From Mortierella sp. BCC40632 (lineage: Eukaryota > Mortierellomycota > Mortierellomycetes > Mortierellales > Mortierellaceae), in the NCBI GenBank assembly GCA_011634665.1, contig WAEK01000001.1, forward strand, positions 3,303,501-3,367,500: a DNA stretch of 64,000 bases, read 5' to 3'. Of the stretch, positions 61,976 through 64,000 are shown in pieces. A model generated the notes under the pieces. That model worked only from the letters and a program-made list of their open reading frames with translations, was not told the origin of the DNA and did no database searches. Position numbers and translations under genes: made by a program. The number at the start of each line of letters is the position of its first letter. Within the stretch, counting starts at the first letter, position 1.

Positions 61976-64000
61976 ATGACAATGAACGACCCCCAACAAA
62001 GCACTAACAAACCGGTGAAGTACATCCAGATCACGATAGGAAGACCGATGAGAAGTCTCATTAAAGTCCTCTATCATGAAGATGGAAGAAAGCTTGAACG
62101 AACTTTTGACTTTGGGTCTGGCTTGACTTGTCGACAAGGCGTCGAACAGGTAGGAAAGACGCTCGAGTGGCTGATGAATGACCATATAAATTGATCAGGA
62201 AGTGGATTGAGAGAATGAATGGGGAGCGAGAGGGTGTGAGAAGCATCGAGGAGTGGGGCTGAACTGGGGCTAGTTTATTGATTAATCTCTCGATGAAATG
62301 ACATTTATAGGTGTGCTCCACATTCTCCATCCCAGAGAACTGGTCCCTGGCAATGTAAGTGTTCTGTTCCTGGGCTTTGCCTTTTGGTAGCAAACCCCAC
62401 GTGATACGATCAAACTTTAATACCCTACTATCCGCTGGTTCTAGGTGGAGCAAGAAACATGGAGGATGGATTCATGACGAGACGCGTCTAATGGACATCA
62501 CCTTCAAGGGACAGGTGGGATCCCAGTAGCATTGTTGACTCTATCTTTCATTCAAATCCTTTGGGTAGCCTCTCATTCCTCAATCCTCTCCCTACCCTAC
62601 CCCTTCGTCTGCGCTCTCTCTTTTCCTTCTCTCTCTCTCTCTCTCTATCTCCTTTCAACGACTTGGGAAATGATCCTCAACAGAAAATACTTGAGCTGCG
62701 AATTAAGACACCGTCTTACTTTGAAGCTCAACCTTCAGCACTTGTGGAGCCCACCAAGGTACCGTGTCCATTTTCAATCCCAAATTCAGTCGTCCGTGCG
62801 CCGAAAATTCAGTATGTAACCTCAGCCATGGTCTCATCCCAACTGCAATTTTCTCTTAACTATGCATAGGCACCTATCCGCGAATCTGGAAGCATTCTCC
62901 GCGGACCATCCTCTCCAATTGACCAGCTCCGGTTCTTCAACTTCATGTTCCGTTCAGCAGATGACCAGTTCATAACAAAGTTCCAAAAAGGCAGCATTTA
63001 TCTCTCCATCATCCTCTTCAACAGTGACAACAAAATCTTGCTTAGCCCTAATGGTGTCCCACCCACCGTTCTTGTATCAACCATGGATTTAGCCAACTAC
63101 TACAATTTTGATACGGAGTCGGCTGACTTTGGGTGGATGTTCAAAACTACACTCGATTGGGCATCAGAGTATACAAGTAGCTCAGACCTATCAAGTCGAG
63201 GAACACAAATTACAGGATCCGACTGGTCGGCTATCGAAGGATCATCTTCCAATATTTCGCCACCCGCCTCAGTGGGTACCTCATCAGGTACGGAGACGTT
63301 ATGCTGAGATTGAGACCTCGAAAGGGAATTTACCATTGACTCGGTCATTAGCATTTATGTGCTCTGAGCTCTCCTGGCCAACAATGAATCGTCTTTCTAA
63401 CGCTCTGCTCATATAAACTTCATTGTCCTCCTTCCCGGACGAATTTTTGTAAATCAGATCTGTCAAGAGCAACCACACTAAGACAAACCTTCCGCTACAT
63501 TGATCGGAAAAAGAAGTACAGGAGAGAAAAGCGATTGCGTCAGGAATATGTTGCAGCCGTGGAGCAGCTCCAACAAAAGCTGGGCATTGCTCCTATCGAT
63601 TTATTATATGACAAAGTCGTCGATCTCCCTCAAGTCGGTGCCAAAAATATATTCGCTATCCAATATGTTAAGGATTGCGACAAAGAATATGTTGAACGGG
63701 ACCTTCTTGGACAGAGTATTTTCCGGTGGCGCCCCTTGGAGACTATCTCGAATTCGATTTACACAAAGAAGGAAGAGATCTGGTCTTCTTTGACAAGTTA
63801 CTACGATAGTGTTAAAGGTATTTTCGACTGCCTATCTTATGGCTTGCCTTGTTTCTGGCTGGTGTTGTCTTAATAGCGCCTCCCTATTAATCACCATCCA
63901 AACGTTCATTGATTATAGTAACGAGACCATCATCTGGTCTCTATATTGGACTCTACTACACCGAAAGTACTATGGCAGGACTTCATATCCTGGTCCCAAA
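61976..64000 (+). CDS. Unrecognised multi-exon protein, N-terminal 407+ residues (3' end outside window)
   Basis: Exons 61976-62149, 62311-62354, 62445-62514, 62684-62758, 62870-63287, 63458-63817 and 63919-64000 (open) join in frame. The first 120 residues (VKYIQITIGRPMRSLIKVLY, VCSTFSIPENWSLAM, WIHDETRLMDITFKGQ, ILELRIKTPSYFEA) suggest a ubiquitin-like fold with a weak look of ELMO or formin N termini. A helical middle part (LRFFNFMFRSADDQFITKFQ, DLANYYNFDT, GWMFKTTLDWASEYT) and a Ser-rich loop follow. Then comes a basic helix (YIDRKKKYRREKRLRQEY) and the block YVERDLLGQSIFRWRPLETI. I do not recognise the family. Start chosen as the first ATG of the frame after the CT-rich leader. Confidence 0.75.

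Overview
The window reads as nuclear DNA of a filamentous, early-diverging fungus. Nearly every recognisable gene is split by short GT-AG introns, and the window carries typical fungal housekeeping genes (CDC5/CEF1, CaM kinase, FMP40/SelO, DSK2, GET2, FTR1, Wee1, a Tea1-type Kelch protein). F-box/LRR and small secreted ML-domain proteins, plus a Cys-type SelO, fit Mucoromycota or Mortierellomycota best. That placement is inference from gene content and style, not from a marker gene. A striking background feature is the many 20-50 nt A or T homopolymers in introns and spacers.

Layout. 1-2690: CDC5/CEF1 splicing factor (minus, 3' end cut by the window). 2845-2916: tRNA-Arg(ACG). 2969-3692: a MITE with perfect 126-bp terminal inverted repeats and an 8-bp target duplication. 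4444-6756: CaM-dependent kinase (minus, 11 exons including an 18-nt microexon). 7111-8795: TLC-domain membrane protein (plus, divergent from the kinase). 8796-11689: gene-free, ending in a TATA promoter. 11690-15070: extended SDR/NAD-epimerase-like protein (plus, 8 exons). 15423-17249: intronless F-box/LRR protein (minus). 17344-19962: mitochondrial SelO/Fmp40 AMPylase (minus). 20636-21235: mitochondrial RRM protein (plus).

21236-39125 is accessory in character. It holds an old tandem segmental duplication: copy A about 22990-32437, copy B about 33058-42035. Each copy carries ML (MD-2/NPC2-like) secreted-protein genes: ML1 and ML2 in A, and a gutted ML pseudogene and ML3 in B. Each ends in the coiled-coil exon of the Tea1-like gene. 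In B that gene is complete (39126-46084, 1866 aa); in A only a decayed fragment remains, interrupted by a 367-bp solo LTR. A patch of roughly 470 bp (28150-28620 and 36740-37205) is far better conserved than its surroundings.

46085-64000 returns to dense housekeeping genes: DSK2 ubiquilin (minus), a DDT/WHIM CECR2-like chromatin protein and mitoribosomal mL43 (plus, 133 bp apart), GET2, FTR1 and Wee1 (all minus), then a gene-free CT-rich stretch and an unrecognised multi-exon gene that runs off the right edge.

Exon structures were built by hand from splice signals and reading phase. For each complete gene the exon lengths sum to an intact frame, which is the main internal check. No homology search was possible, so names rest on recognised motifs. 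I found no bacterial-type defence system, CRISPR array or secondary-metabolite cluster.
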